NCBI GenBank assembly: GCA_035249905.1
Contig: DATFFT010000027.1
Coordinates: forward strand, 1-33,618
DNA from: JAOUEA01 sp035249905
GTDB lineage: Bacteria > Actinomycetota > UBA4738 > HRBIN12
Reading direction: 5' to 3'
Length of the DNA: 33,618 bases
Both the position numbers and the translations under genes were made by a program. Under the pieces are notes generated by a model. It ran no database searches and was not told the DNA's origin. It worked only from the letters and a program-made list of their open reading frames with translations. Shown in pieces: positions 7,925 to 15,943 of this stretch. Each line of letters opens with the position of its first letter. The stretch's first letter is position 1.

Positions 7925-7927
7925 GGT

Positions 7928-8662
7928 ATGGTCGAACACGTGGCGCTCGAAGTTGACAGGGTCGAAGCGCGGTTCGATGGTGCCATCGTGGCCCGGGGTG
8001 TCGATGGACTCGGCGAAGGATCGCTCCGATCCGACCGCGAGACGATCCGACGATGGATCCGTGCGAGCGCCGACGAGATCGCGGGCAGCCGTGACTTCCT
8101 GACCCAGCTCGATGCCGCGATCGGCGACGCGGACCACGGCATCAACATGGATCGGGGGTTCTCCGCGGCCGTGACGGACCTGGACGCAGCGCAGGACCTT
8201 CCCGCCGGCGAGCTGCTGATCCGGGCCGGGAGCACGTTGATCTATCGGGTGGGGGGCGCCGCCGGTCCCTTGTTCGGTACCTGCTTCCGACGGGCGGGTG
8301 AGGTGCTGATCGATGCGGAGACGTTCGGCGCCGAGGAGCTCTTGAAGGCCATGCGAGCCGGGCTCGACGGCATCCAAGGGCTCGGCGCCGCCCAAGAGGG
8401 GGACAAGACGATCGTCGATGCGTATGCACCGGCCCTCCAGGCGTTCGAACGAGAGCTCAGGGCAGGCGGAGATGCCGCGTCCGCCTCGCGCAAGGCCGCC
8501 GACGCGGCCCGCGAGGGCGTGCGCGCCACGGTTCCGATGCAGGCGCGGAAGGGCCGGGCCTCCTACCTCGGAGCGCGTAGCGTCGGCCATCAGGACCCGG
8601 GCGCCACCTCCACCGCACTCCTGTTCGCTGCGCTGGCGCGAACCCTGGAGGGAACTGGATGA
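7928..8662 (+). CDS. Second DhaL-family protein, paired with an IclR regulator
   Basis: A DhaL paralogue of up to 244 residues. Numbered from ATG 7928, it has LDAAIGDADHGINMDRG with Asp62, Asp67 and Asp69 intact, IYRVGGAAGPLFGT, and RKGRASYLGARSVGHQDPGA. It should therefore bind Mg-nucleotide. No dhaK or dhaM adjoins it on this strand. It could exchange with DhaL in the kinase, or act as a sensor: in E. coli, DhaL and DhaK control the activator DhaR. The stop overlaps the IclR start as ATGA. The start is uncertain. ATG 7928 has no ribosome site and gives about 28 extra N-terminal residues relative to the other DhaL; in-frame GTGs at 7940 and 7988 are alternatives, and TATGGT at 7927-7932 could be a -10 for a leaderless start near 7940. 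Confidence 0.9.
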   Translation: MVEHVALEVDRVEARFDGAIVARGVDGLGEGSLRSDRETIRRWIRASADEIAGSRDFLTQLDAAIGDADHGINMDRGFSAAVTDLDAAQDLPAGELLIRAGSTLIYRVGGAAGPLFGTCFRRAGEVLIDAETFGAEELLKAMRAGLDGIQGLGAAQEGDKTIVDAYAPALQAFERELRAGGDAASASRKAADAAREGVRATVPMQARKGRASYLGARSVGHQDPGATSTALLFAALARTLEGTG

Positions 8663-9495
8663 ACCACTCGGTGGGCGAGCCCGGATCGGCTCCGGGCCGG
8701 CGCCGAGGCACGATCCAGTCCGTGGAACGGGCGGCGCGCATCCTGAAGGTGCTCGGCACGGGGTCCTCGCGCCTGGGGGTCACCGAGATAGCCGGCCGAC
8801 TCGGGCTCGCCAAGGGCACGGCCTACGGGCTCCTGCGGACCCTGGAGGCACAGGAACTCGTCGAGCAGGACCCGGAGACCGACAAGTACCGCCTCGGACC
8901 GGCGATGTTGCAGCTGGGGAACGCGTTCCTCGACAACCACGAGCTGCGCGGCCGCTCTCTGTTGTGGGCCGACTCGCTCGCCTCGCGAGTCGGCGAGGCG
9001 GTGCGCGTGGGCGTGCTGCACGGCTCGAACGTGCTGATCGTGCATCACGTGTTCCGTCCGGACAACTCCGTGCAGATCCTGGAGGTCGGTGCATCGATCC
9101 CGTGGCACGCGTGCGCGCTGGGCAAGGCGATCGCGGCCTTCCTGCCCGAGGCTTCGCGCGAGGCGCTCCTGGACGCCGAGCTGACGCCGCTCACCGGCCG
9201 CACGGTGACGGACCCGGCGGCGCTCGCGGCGGCGCTCGACTCGGTGGCCGCCGAGGGCGCCGCGCTCGAGGACGAGGAGGCGATCGTCGGCGAGGCGGAG
9301 ATCGCGGCGCCGGTCTTCGACGATCTCGTCCACTCCGTCGGTGCGATCGGGGTCGTGGGTCCCGTGGAACGGCTGGTGCAGGGCGGGAAGCCGGCTCCGG
9401 CGCTCGTCGCGGCGGTACGGGAGACGGCCCGCGGGCTCTCGCGTGACATGGGGGCCGGGCGCGTCCGAACGCGGGGAGGAGCGGCGCGGGGCTAG
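8659..9495 (+). CDS. IclR-family transcriptional regulator (GylR-like role)
   Basis: A DNA-binding regulator of 278 residues. An N-terminal winged helix-turn-helix (about 18-80) includes SVERAARILKVLG, VTEIAGRLGLAKGTAYGLLRTLE and KYRLGPAMLQLG. The C-terminal IclR effector domain (about 90-265) contains VRVGVLHGSNVLIVHHV, SIPWHACALGKAIAAFLP and a final IGVVGP segment. The ATG overlaps the dhaL2 stop by 4 bases. In Streptomyces the IclR-family protein GylR represses the glycerol operon. Divergence from glpF suggests a similar job here, controlling the glpF run and its own operon; the ligand (for example glycerol 3-phosphate or dihydroxyacetone) is not visible from sequence. Confidence 0.93.
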   Translation: MNHSVGEPGSAPGRRRGTIQSVERAARILKVLGTGSSRLGVTEIAGRLGLAKGTAYGLLRTLEAQELVEQDPETDKYRLGPAMLQLGNAFLDNHELRGRSLLWADSLASRVGEAVRVGVLHGSNVLIVHHVFRPDNSVQILEVGASIPWHACALGKAIAAFLPEASREALLDAELTPLTGRTVTDPAALAAALDSVAAEGAALEDEEAIVGEAEIAAPVFDDLVHSVGAIGVVGPVERLVQGGKPAPALVAAVRETARGLSRDMGAGRVRTRGGAARG

Positions 9496-9508
9496 CCTGC
9501 CTGCGACC

Positions 9509-10534
9509 ATGAGCGAGTCACCGCGCTACGTCACGGTCGGCGACTATCTGCCGGTCGCACGCGCCGCCCTCCCGCCCGAGGTCTGGGACTACTACGAGGG
9601 GGGCGCCGGCGACGAGTGGACCCTCGCCGAGAATCGCCGGGCGTTCGACCGATGGATGCTCCGCCCGCGGATCCTGCGCGGCTCGGGAGCGCCCCAGACA
9701 TCGACGGCAGTGCTCGGCACGAGGCTCGCGTTCCCCGTGCTGGTCGCACCCTGGGCATACCAGCGGCTCGCGCACCCCGACGGCGAGCTCGCGACGGCCA
9801 GGGCCGCCGCAGCTGCCGGCACGGTGATGGTCGTCAGCTCCACGGCCGAGGCGTATCTCGAGGAAGTGGCCGAGGCCACCGACGGCCCGCTGTGGTGGCA
9901 GCTGTACGTGGCGGAGGACCGAGGATTCACCGCCTCGATGCTCGAGCGTGTCGTCGCCGCCGGGTACGGGGCGGTCTGTTGGACGGCGGATTTCGCGGTC
10001 AACGGGCTGCGGCATCGCGACACGCGCAGTGGCTTCGTGATGCCGATCGGGATCGGTTCGAGCGATTACATATTCGATCCCATGCTCACGTGGGACGACC
10101 TGGCATGGATCAAGGAGGCGGCCCGGGGGCTGCCGGTCCTCGTGAAAGGCCTGCTGACGGCCGAGGACGCCGAGCTCGCGGTCCAGGCAGGCGCCGACGC
10201 GATCATCGTGTCGAACCACGGCGGACGTCAGCTCGACCGCTCGCCCGCCGGTCTCGATGCCCTGCCCGAGGTGGTGGCGCAGGTTTCCGGACGGATACCG
10301 GTGCTGATGGATGGAGGCGTTCGCAGGGGCACGGACGTGTTGACCGCGCTCGCCCTCGGTGCGAGCGCGGTTCTGGTCGGCCGTCCCGCGATCTGGGGCC
10401 TCGCCGCCGAGGGACAGGCCGGCGTCGCCGGCGTGCTCGGGATCCTGCGTGCCGAGCTCGAGAACGCGATGGCGCTCACGGGCTGTCGCACGATCGATGA
10501 GGCCGGTGCCTCGTTGGTCACCCCCGTTCCCTGA
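9509..10534 (+). CDS. FMN-dependent alpha-hydroxy acid dehydrogenase/oxidase
   Basis: A 341-residue TIM-barrel flavoenzyme that oxidises an L-2-hydroxy acid to a 2-oxo acid. Visible are DYYEGGAGDEWTLAENRRAF (24-46), the FMN region PVLVAPWAYQRLAHPDGE, WWQLYV with Tyr133, VLVKGLL with Lys213, and the active-site signature SNHGGRQLD with catalytic His237 and Arg240. The FMN-phosphate segment is DGGVRRGTDVL...LVGRP. Substrate cannot be fixed; lactate, glycolate and mandelate are the usual ones. The length is slightly below the usual 350-380, and no cytochrome b2 domain is present. The ATG follows the iclR stop by 13 bases with no ribosome site. A TAGCCT hexamer lies 10 bases before it, so the mRNA may be nearly leaderless and separate from the regulator. 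Confidence 0.9.
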   Translation: MSESPRYVTVGDYLPVARAALPPEVWDYYEGGAGDEWTLAENRRAFDRWMLRPRILRGSGAPQTSTAVLGTRLAFPVLVAPWAYQRLAHPDGELATARAAAAAGTVMVVSSTAEAYLEEVAEATDGPLWWQLYVAEDRGFTASMLERVVAAGYGAVCWTADFAVNGLRHRDTRSGFVMPIGIGSSDYIFDPMLTWDDLAWIKEAARGLPVLVKGLLTAEDAELAVQAGADAIIVSNHGGRQLDRSPAGLDALPEVVAQVSGRIPVLMDGGVRRGTDVLTALALGASAVLVGRPAIWGLAAEGQAGVAGVLGILRAELENAMALTGCRTIDEAGASLVTPVP

Positions 10535-10582
10535 CGACGGCCGCTTCGATCCGGCGCCCCCTGCGTCTGGGAACATCGATGC

Positions 10583-11422
10583 ATGAGCGGATTCGACCTG
10601 CACACCCATTCCACCTTCAGCGACGGAACCGAGACCCCGGCCCACAACGTGCGGCTGGCCCGGGAGCGAGGCCTCGCCGGTATGGGTGTGACCGACCACG
10701 ACACGTTCGCCGGGCTCGAGGAAGCGCAGGCCGCGGGCGCCGAGGAGGGCGTCGCCATCGTGCCGGGCATCGAGTTCTCGGCGGAGTACGACGGCGCGAG
10801 CCTGCACGTGCTCGGCTACTGGGGCGATCCGACGCACGAGGAGCTCCAGGAGGAGCTGCGGCGCCTGACGGACACCCGCTTCCGGCGCGGCGAGATGATG
10901 ATCGAGAAACTGCAGCAGGCCGGCTACGACATCTCGTTCGATGTCGTGAGGAGGATCGCGGGCGACGACCTGATCGCACGCCCGCATGTCGCCCAGGCCA
11001 TGGTCGAGGCGGGCATCGTCCAGACCGAGAAGGAAGCCTTCGACGGCTACATCGCCGACGGAGGGGCCGCGTACGTGCCCAAGCACGCGTTGCACCCCAT
11101 CGACGCGCTGCGGTTGATCGATCGCGCCGGGGGCGTCTGTGTGCTGGCGCACCCCGCGATGTGGAAGGGCAGCGGAGCGGTGCCCGACGAGCTGATCGAG
11201 CAGATGGCCGAGGAAGGCATGGCCGGCCTCGAGGTCGATCACCCGGACCACGACGATGCCGCCCGCGCTCGGTACCGAGCGATGGCCGGGCGCCTCGACC
11301 TGGTGCCCACGGGTTCGAGCGACTGTCACGGCGCCAGGTACGACTACCGGCTGGGTCGTGAGTCGACGCCCGCCGAGCTCGTCGAGGAGCTGCGACGCCG
11401 CGCCCCTCGCGCGAGCGTGTGA
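10583..11422 (+). CDS. PHP-domain phosphoesterase
   Basis: A 279-residue PHP-family metal-dependent phosphoesterase. Metal-ligand motifs are in family order: DLHTHS (His7, His9), VTDHDTF, PGIEFSAEY, ARPHVAQAM, VLAHPAMW and SSDCHGARYD. Free-standing proteins of this type (YciV/RNase AM-like) hydrolyse 3',5'-nucleoside bisphosphates or trim RNA ends; the exact substrate here is inferred only from family. An insert after LHVLGYW carrying the helical region LQEELRRLTDTRFRR is typical of this subgroup. It lies 48 bases after the hydroxy acid dehydrogenase and 28 before the HAD gene. Confidence 0.9.
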   Translation: MSGFDLHTHSTFSDGTETPAHNVRLARERGLAGMGVTDHDTFAGLEEAQAAGAEEGVAIVPGIEFSAEYDGASLHVLGYWGDPTHEELQEELRRLTDTRFRRGEMMIEKLQQAGYDISFDVVRRIAGDDLIARPHVAQAMVEAGIVQTEKEAFDGYIADGGAAYVPKHALHPIDALRLIDRAGGVCVLAHPAMWKGSGAVPDELIEQMAEEGMAGLEVDHPDHDDAARARYRAMAGRLDLVPTGSSDCHGARYDYRLGRESTPAELVEELRRRAPRASV

Positions 11423-11450
11423 GCCGGATCGACCTGGAGACGATGACGCG

Positions 11451-12122
11451 ATGGACCGGCCCGCGCTCGAGATGGTGTTCTTCGACATCGGCGGCGTGAT
11501 GTACGACGACTCGATCTACGCGCGCTCGTGGATGACGGCGTTGCGGGAGTCCGGCGCCGAGTTCACCGACGAGGAGTTCGATCGCGAGTACGCGGATGCT
11601 CGCGCCGCGCAGTCCGAGTCGTTCCGCCGCCGGCTCACGACCCGCTTCCTCGGCTCCGACGACGGCATCGCCGAGGTGGAGGCCCGCGCCGCCCGATATT
11701 GGGCGTACCCTCCTGCGTCGCTCTACCCCGACGTGCTGCCGTGCCTCGAGACGCTCGACGGTCGTTTCCGTCTGGGCGTGATCGCGAACCAACCCAGCTC
11801 GGTGCGCCGGGCGATGGAACGTGACGGCCTCACCCGGTTCTTCGAGGTCTGGGGCGTGAGCGACGACCTCGGTCTGCAGAAGCCGGACCCGAAGCTCTTC
11901 ACGCACGTGCTCTCCACGGCGGGGATCGAGCCGGCGCGAACCGCGATGATCGGCGACCGGCTCGACTACGACGTGCGACCGGCGAAGGAGACGGGCATGC
12001 GGGCCGTGTGGGTGCTTCGAGGCGAGGCGCCCGACCACCCCACGGCTCCCCAGCTCGCCGAGGCCGATGCGGCGGTCCGGGACCTCGCCGAGGTCCCGGA
12101 CGTCCTGGCCCGCTGGTCGTAA
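11451..12122 (+). CDS. HAD-superfamily hydrolase (subfamily IA)
   Basis: A 223-residue haloacid dehalogenase-like phosphatase. Motif I is FFDIGGVMYD: the nucleophile Asp is present, but the usual second Asp is Gly, as in YihX-type enzymes. Motif II is VIANQPSS, motif III is LGLQKPDPKLF, and motif IV is MIGDRLDYDVRPAKETGM. The helical cap lies between motifs I and II. ATG 11451 was chosen because the HAD motif begins 8 residues in. The substrate is unknown; a small phosphorylated metabolite is likely from the family. It ends 11 bases before the NADH dehydrogenase gene. Confidence 0.9.
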   Translation: MDRPALEMVFFDIGGVMYDDSIYARSWMTALRESGAEFTDEEFDREYADARAAQSESFRRRLTTRFLGSDDGIAEVEARAARYWAYPPASLYPDVLPCLETLDGRFRLGVIANQPSSVRRAMERDGLTRFFEVWGVSDDLGLQKPDPKLFTHVLSTAGIEPARTAMIGDRLDYDVRPAKETGMRAVWVLRGEAPDHPTAPQLAEADAAVRDLAEVPDVLARWS

Positions 12123-12133
12123 CGTCATCGGCG

Positions 12134-13426
12134 ATGCATGTCGTGATCGTGGGCGGCGGGGCTGCCGGGCTGAACGCCGCCCGGCGTCTGGAGAAGCCGC
12201 TGCGCAAGGCGGGACATCAGCTCACCATGGTCACGAGCGAGAACTTCTTCCTCTATCAGTCGCTGCTGCCGGAGGCGGCGGGCGGCACCTTGGAGCCGCG
12301 TCACGTGGTCGTGCCCCTGCGCTCGGCGCTCGGCCGGGCTCGAGTGGTCGTCGGCAGCGTGGAACGCGTCGACGCGCAGCACCGCGTGATCCATCTTCGG
12401 GGGGTCGACGGCGACCGCTTCGAGATGCCGTTCGACCAGCTCGTGCTCACGCCGGGGTCGCGATCGAGGACGCTGCCCGTGCCGGGCCTCGCGCAGCACG
12501 GCATCGGGTTCAAGACCCTCGGCGAGGCGATCCTGCTTCGCAACCACGTGCTGTCTCGGCTGGAGGCCGCCTCCCAGCGCCCCCCACGTGATCCTCGGCG
12601 GCGGGCCGCGTTGACGTTCGTGTTCGTCGGCGCCGGGTACGCGGGCGTCGAATCCCTCGCCGAGCTCGAGGACCTGTCGCGGTGGGCGATGAAGCACATC
12701 CCCGAGCTCGGGCCCGAGGAGCCGCGCTGGATGTTGATCGAGGCGCGTGACGAGATCCTCCCCGAGATCGACGTCGCCCTCGGCCGGTATGCGGCGCGCG
12801 AGCTGGCGCGCCGGGGCATCGAGATCAAGACGGGAACCCGGCTCGAATCGGTCGAGGGGGGAGTGGTGCGGCTCAGCGACGGGGAGTCGTTCCCGTCCGA
12901 GACCCTCGTGTGGACGACGGGGGTGAAGCCCGAGCCGCTCGCGTCGTCGTCCTCACTGCCGGTCGACGACCAAGGCCGGCTGAAGGTCGATGCCGCGATG
13001 CGCGTGGAGGGCCACGAGGGCGTCGTCTGGGCCGCGGGCGACGCGGCGGCGGTGCCCGATCTCGTCGGCGGCGGGTTCTGCCCCCCCTCGGCGCAGTACG
13101 CGACCAGACAGGGGAAACGGCTCGCGGCGAACGTGCTGGCGACCCTGGAGGGCGCGGAGGTCGGGCCGTTCCGGTTCAAGGCGCTCGGGGTGTTGTGCTC
13201 GCTGGGTCGGTACAAGGGCGTCGCCATCGTGCTCGGGGTACGACTGCGAGGGTTCCCGGCGTGGTTCGTGGCACGGACCTACCACCTGCTGCAGCTGCCG
13301 ACGCTGAATCGGAAGGTGCGCGTGGTGCTCGACTGGACGCTGTCGTTGTTCTTCCCGCGTGACGTCGCCGCCTTGGGGTCGCTGCAGGACCCGACGGACG
13401 CGTTCGAGCGCGCGTCGGACGGGTAG
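12134..13426 (+). CDS. ndh: Type II NADH dehydrogenase (NDH-2)
   Basis: A single-subunit, non-proton-pumping flavoprotein that passes electrons from NADH to quinone at the inner face of the membrane. The 430-residue protein has an FAD Rossmann motif at the very N-terminus (VVIVGGGAAGLNAA), YQSLLPEAAGG, a second nucleotide motif FVFVGAGYAGVESLAEL for NADH, WTTGVKPEPLA, AAGDAAAVPD, and PPSAQYATRQGKRLA at the quinone and FAD contact region. A C-terminal amphipathic and hydrophobic tail (about 355-415) would attach it to the membrane. ATG 12134 starts at the Rossmann strand. The stop lies 2 bases from that of the convergent CBS gene. Confidence 0.93.
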   Translation: MHVVIVGGGAAGLNAARRLEKPLRKAGHQLTMVTSENFFLYQSLLPEAAGGTLEPRHVVVPLRSALGRARVVVGSVERVDAQHRVIHLRGVDGDRFEMPFDQLVLTPGSRSRTLPVPGLAQHGIGFKTLGEAILLRNHVLSRLEAASQRPPRDPRRRAALTFVFVGAGYAGVESLAELEDLSRWAMKHIPELGPEEPRWMLIEARDEILPEIDVALGRYAARELARRGIEIKTGTRLESVEGGVVRLSDGESFPSETLVWTTGVKPEPLASSSSLPVDDQGRLKVDAAMRVEGHEGVVWAAGDAAAVPDLVGGGFCPPSAQYATRQGKRLAANVLATLEGAEVGPFRFKALGVLCSLGRYKGVAIVLGVRLRGFPAWFVARTYHLLQLPTLNRKVRVVLDWTLSLFFPRDVAALGSLQDPTDAFERASDG

Positions 13427-13428
13427 GG

Positions 13429-13896
13429 CTACGCGCCCTTGCGGCGCTGCTTCTGCAGCTCGCTGGCCGCCCGCAGGGCCTTGTGGCTGCGAGCGATGTC
13501 GGGCATCTCCGATCCGCTAGCGAGCTCCTCGGCGGCCCACCGGGTGAGGTCGCGGATCGACACGATGCCGACCACCCGTCCTCGATCGACGACCGGAAGG
13601 TGGCGGATGTTGCGTTCCACCATGTGCTCGGCGGCGTCGGCCAGGTCGAGCTTCGGGCTCACGGTCTCGAGGTCGCGCCGGGTCATGCCGTGCGCCACCT
13701 TCACGGTGTGCGGATCGCCGCCGGCGGCGATCAGGTTCACGATGTCGCGCTCGGTCACGATGCCGGTGAGCTTCTTCCCGTCGAGTACGACCACCGACGA
13801 GATGCCGTTCGTGCGCATGGTCTTGGCCACGTCGGCGAACGTCTCCTCGGCAGCGGCCGTCTTCACGTCGGTGTGCATCACGTCGGCGACCCGCAT
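13429..13896 (-). CDS. Two-CBS-domain protein
   Basis: A 155-residue protein made almost entirely of a CBS pair (Bateman module). The first CBS domain is about 1-60 (VADVMHTDVKTAAAEE ... LTGIVTERDIVNLIA). The second is about 70-128 (MTRRDLETVSPKLDLADAAEHM ... VVGIVSIRDLTRWAAEE). A basic tail, ELQKQRRKGA, closes it. Such modules bind adenine nucleotides (AMP, ATP, SAM or NADH) and signal energy state; stand-alone versions act on unknown partners. GAGGAGG lies upstream of the ATG at 13896. It is convergent with ndh, with no room for a long terminator between them. Confidence 0.93.
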   Translation of the reverse strand: MRVADVMHTDVKTAAAEETFADVAKTMRTNGISSVVVLDGKKLTGIVTERDIVNLIAAGGDPHTVKVAHGMTRRDLETVSPKLDLADAAEHMVERNIRHLPVVDRGRVVGIVSIRDLTRWAAEELASGSEMPDIARSHKALRAASELQKQRRKGA

Positions 13897-13962
13897 CGTC
13901 GCGCCTCCTCGAGCCTCGGGGCGGCCAGCCTACCGCGTCGTGGGCCGTTCCCGTCGTACAAC

Positions 13963-14595
13963 ATGCTGGTGCAACGCATCTCGGCGTGGTCGGTGGCGAC
14001 CTGCGGCCTCGTGCTGGCCGCGTGTGCCGCCGGCTGCTCGGTCGAGGCCAACCCCACGGCGGGGGTCCGCGGGAACACGCACGGCGGCGCCGTGGTCGTG
14101 GCTCCTCGATGCACCGACGAGCGGATCGTGGCCGTGCAGGTCGCCGACCTCGACGGACCGGTGCGTTGGCGCGTGGAGGGGGGTGGTGGAGCGCAGACAC
14201 GGGTCTTCGTGGTCGGGCGCGAGCCGACCCTGATGCGGCAGACCGATCCGCTCGAGGGGCCGCTCGATCCGCATCGCGCCTACGTGGCCACGATCGAGTA
14301 CGCGGGCGCGCTTGCCGACGTCGACGTGGAGTTCCATGTCTCGAGCCTGTCGACGGAGCGGGTGATCACGGCCGACGGCGAGCAGGTCGCCGCCACGGCG
14401 TTCGCCGACGAGGCCGACCTGGAGTGCATCGGCGGCTGGATCTGGGTGTTCGGTGGCATCGCCCTCGCGCTCGTGGTCGGCGTGGTCGCGGCCCTGGCCG
14501 TCGGTCTGTGGGTGGTCGTGCGGGTCGTGCGCACGGCCAAGCGACAACGTGAGGATGGTGCCGCACCGGTCCGTCCCGACCTCAGTGGTCACTGA
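13963..14595 (+). CDS. Predicted lipoprotein with C-terminal membrane helix, function unknown
   Basis: A 210-residue protein with a hydrophobic N-terminus ending in a lipobox-like VLAAC (Cys21), with a second candidate AAGC at Cys25. An exported domain of about 125 residues includes APRCTDERIVAVQVADL, a Gly-rich loop and HRAYVATIEYAG. A long hydrophobic helix (about 153-180) follows, then a basic tail RTAKRQRE. Lipid anchor plus membrane helix would pin it at both ends, with the middle outside the cell. I do not recognise a domain. The start is uncertain because no ribosome site precedes ATG 13963. Its 3' end overlaps the stop region of convergent pmbA by 14 bases. Confidence 0.7.
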   Translation: MLVQRISAWSVATCGLVLAACAAGCSVEANPTAGVRGNTHGGAVVVAPRCTDERIVAVQVADLDGPVRWRVEGGGGAQTRVFVVGREPTLMRQTDPLEGPLDPHRAYVATIEYAGALADVDVEFHVSSLSTERVITADGEQVAATAFADEADLECIGGWIWVFGGIALALVVGVVAALAVGLWVVVRVVRTAKRQREDGAAPVRPDLSGH

Positions 14596-15943
14596 CACCG
14601 GAGAAGTGGAACTCGTCGACCCTCAAGGCAGGAACCCGCGACGCGCTGAAGAAGAACTCGCTCGCCAGGTGCGCGTCACGCCCGACCATCGAAACGCTCG
14701 AGAGCGCGCCGAGGATCGACTGGGTGAACCGCAGGTTCATGACCGGCCCGACGACCTCGCCCCGTTCGATCAGGAACGTGCCGTCGCGCGTCATCCCGGT
14801 GATCGACGATTCCATCGGGTTGACGATGTTCGAGTAGTGGAACCGCGTGACCAACAGACCTCGCTCGGTCGCCCTGATCATCTCCTCGGTCGTCGCGTCA
14901 CCGGTATCCATGAACAGGTGCAGCGGGAACGGCCCCTCCGGGTTCGGTGACGGCAGGCCGTGGCCGGTCGAGACGCGGCCCGCTTCCCCGCCGGTGCGCC
15001 GGTCGTACACGACGCCTCGGAAGACCCCGTCGCTGATCAGGTCGACCCTCCGTTTGGGGGTGCCCTCGAAGTCGAAGGGCGCACCGAGGGTGCGGGGGTC
15101 GGTGCCGTCGTCCCAGATCGAGACCGACGGCGCGGCCACCTGCTGGTCCTGCTTGCCGTCGAAGCAGGAACGGCCCTCGATGTAGGCGCGTCCCGCGAAG
15201 CCCACCCACGCGAGGAAGCCGACGAGGGTCGCGGTCGCCGACGGCTCCAGCACGACCGAGTACGTGCCGGCCTCGAGCGGCTCGGGCGAGGCTGAGGAGA
15301 CGGCCTTGTCGCTGGCGACCTGGCCGACGGCGCCGGGGTCGATCGCATCGGCCGAGCCGGCGAAGACCTCGGCGAAGCCGCTGCCTCCCTCGGGTCCGGT
15401 GACGACCGCGGTGAGCGAGGCCTGCGTCGACGGCGCCCAGCAGAACTGCCCCTCGCTGTTGGCGACCCCCAGCTCCACGGCGATCGTCTCGTACGCGCCG
15501 GCCGCCGCGCAGCCGGGGGCGCACCGCCCGATCAGCTCGGCGACCGCGTCGGCGCGCCGGTCCGGTGAGGCCGTTGCCGTGGCCTCGAAGTACCGGTCGA
15601 CCTCGTGGACCGCCTGCGCGGGAGCCAAGCCCGGCCAGAGCGGGTCGGCCGCCACGACGCCCGTCATCTCCAGCGCACTTCGGGCGGCCGCGAGCGCCCC
15701 GCCGGGCGAAGCCTCGTTCGTCGCGGCGACGCCGACGTGCCCGTCCTTGACGACCCGCACCCGCAGGCCGGTGTCCTCGCGGGCGATGCTCTGATGGATC
15801 TCGGAGTTCGCGAACCGGGTGAGCCCGCCCGACTCGTGCATCAGCAGGACCTCGACGCCGTCGGCGCCCTCGAGCGACAGCGCGCCTTCGGCGACGCGCC
15901 GGAACCCCTCGGCTCCGAGCAGCTCGCCGGTCCCTCGGCTCAC
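14582..15943 (-). CDS. pmbA: PmbA/TldE family protein, partner of TldD
   Basis: A 453-residue U62-family protein. It forms a heterodimer with TldD; by family the TldD chain carries the metal site and this chain has none, which agrees with the absence of a HExxxH motif here. Recognisable parts are TRFANSEIHQSIARED (about 40-55), DTGLRVRVVKDGHVGVAATNEA, IEGRSCFDGKQDQQVAAPSV, and the C-terminal VTRFHYSNIVNPMESSITGMTRDGTFLIE. The GTG at 15943 overlaps the tldD stop as GTGA, so the pair is translationally coupled. Known roles include degrading unfolded peptides and maturing microcin B17-like peptides. No precursor-peptide or modifying-enzyme genes are visible nearby, so a housekeeping role is more likely. 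Confidence 0.92.
   Translation of the reverse strand: MSRGTGELLGAEGFRRVAEGALSLEGADGVEVLLMHESGGLTRFANSEIHQSIAREDTGLRVRVVKDGHVGVAATNEASPGGALAAARSALEMTGVVAADPLWPGLAPAQAVHEVDRYFEATATASPDRRADAVAELIGRCAPGCAAAGAYETIAVELGVANSEGQFCWAPSTQASLTAVVTGPEGGSGFAEVFAGSADAIDPGAVGQVASDKAVSSASPEPLEAGTYSVVLEPSATATLVGFLAWVGFAGRAYIEGRSCFDGKQDQQVAAPSVSIWDDGTDPRTLGAPFDFEGTPKRRVDLISDGVFRGVVYDRRTGGEAGRVSTGHGLPSPNPEGPFPLHLFMDTGDATTEEMIRATERGLLVTRFHYSNIVNPMESSITGMTRDGTFLIERGEVVGPVMNLRFTQSILGALSSVSMVGRDAHLASEFFFSASRVPALRVDEFHFSGVSDH

Noticed and set aside
7953..7958. Exact TTGACA on the plus strand as a promoter for dhaL2
   Set aside because: No acceptable -10 follows at 16-18 bases, and it may lie inside the coding region.
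12008..13426. NADH dehydrogenase starting at 12008
   Set aside because: The extra residues overlap the HAD gene and are Arg/Gly-rich; ATG 12134 begins at the FAD motif.
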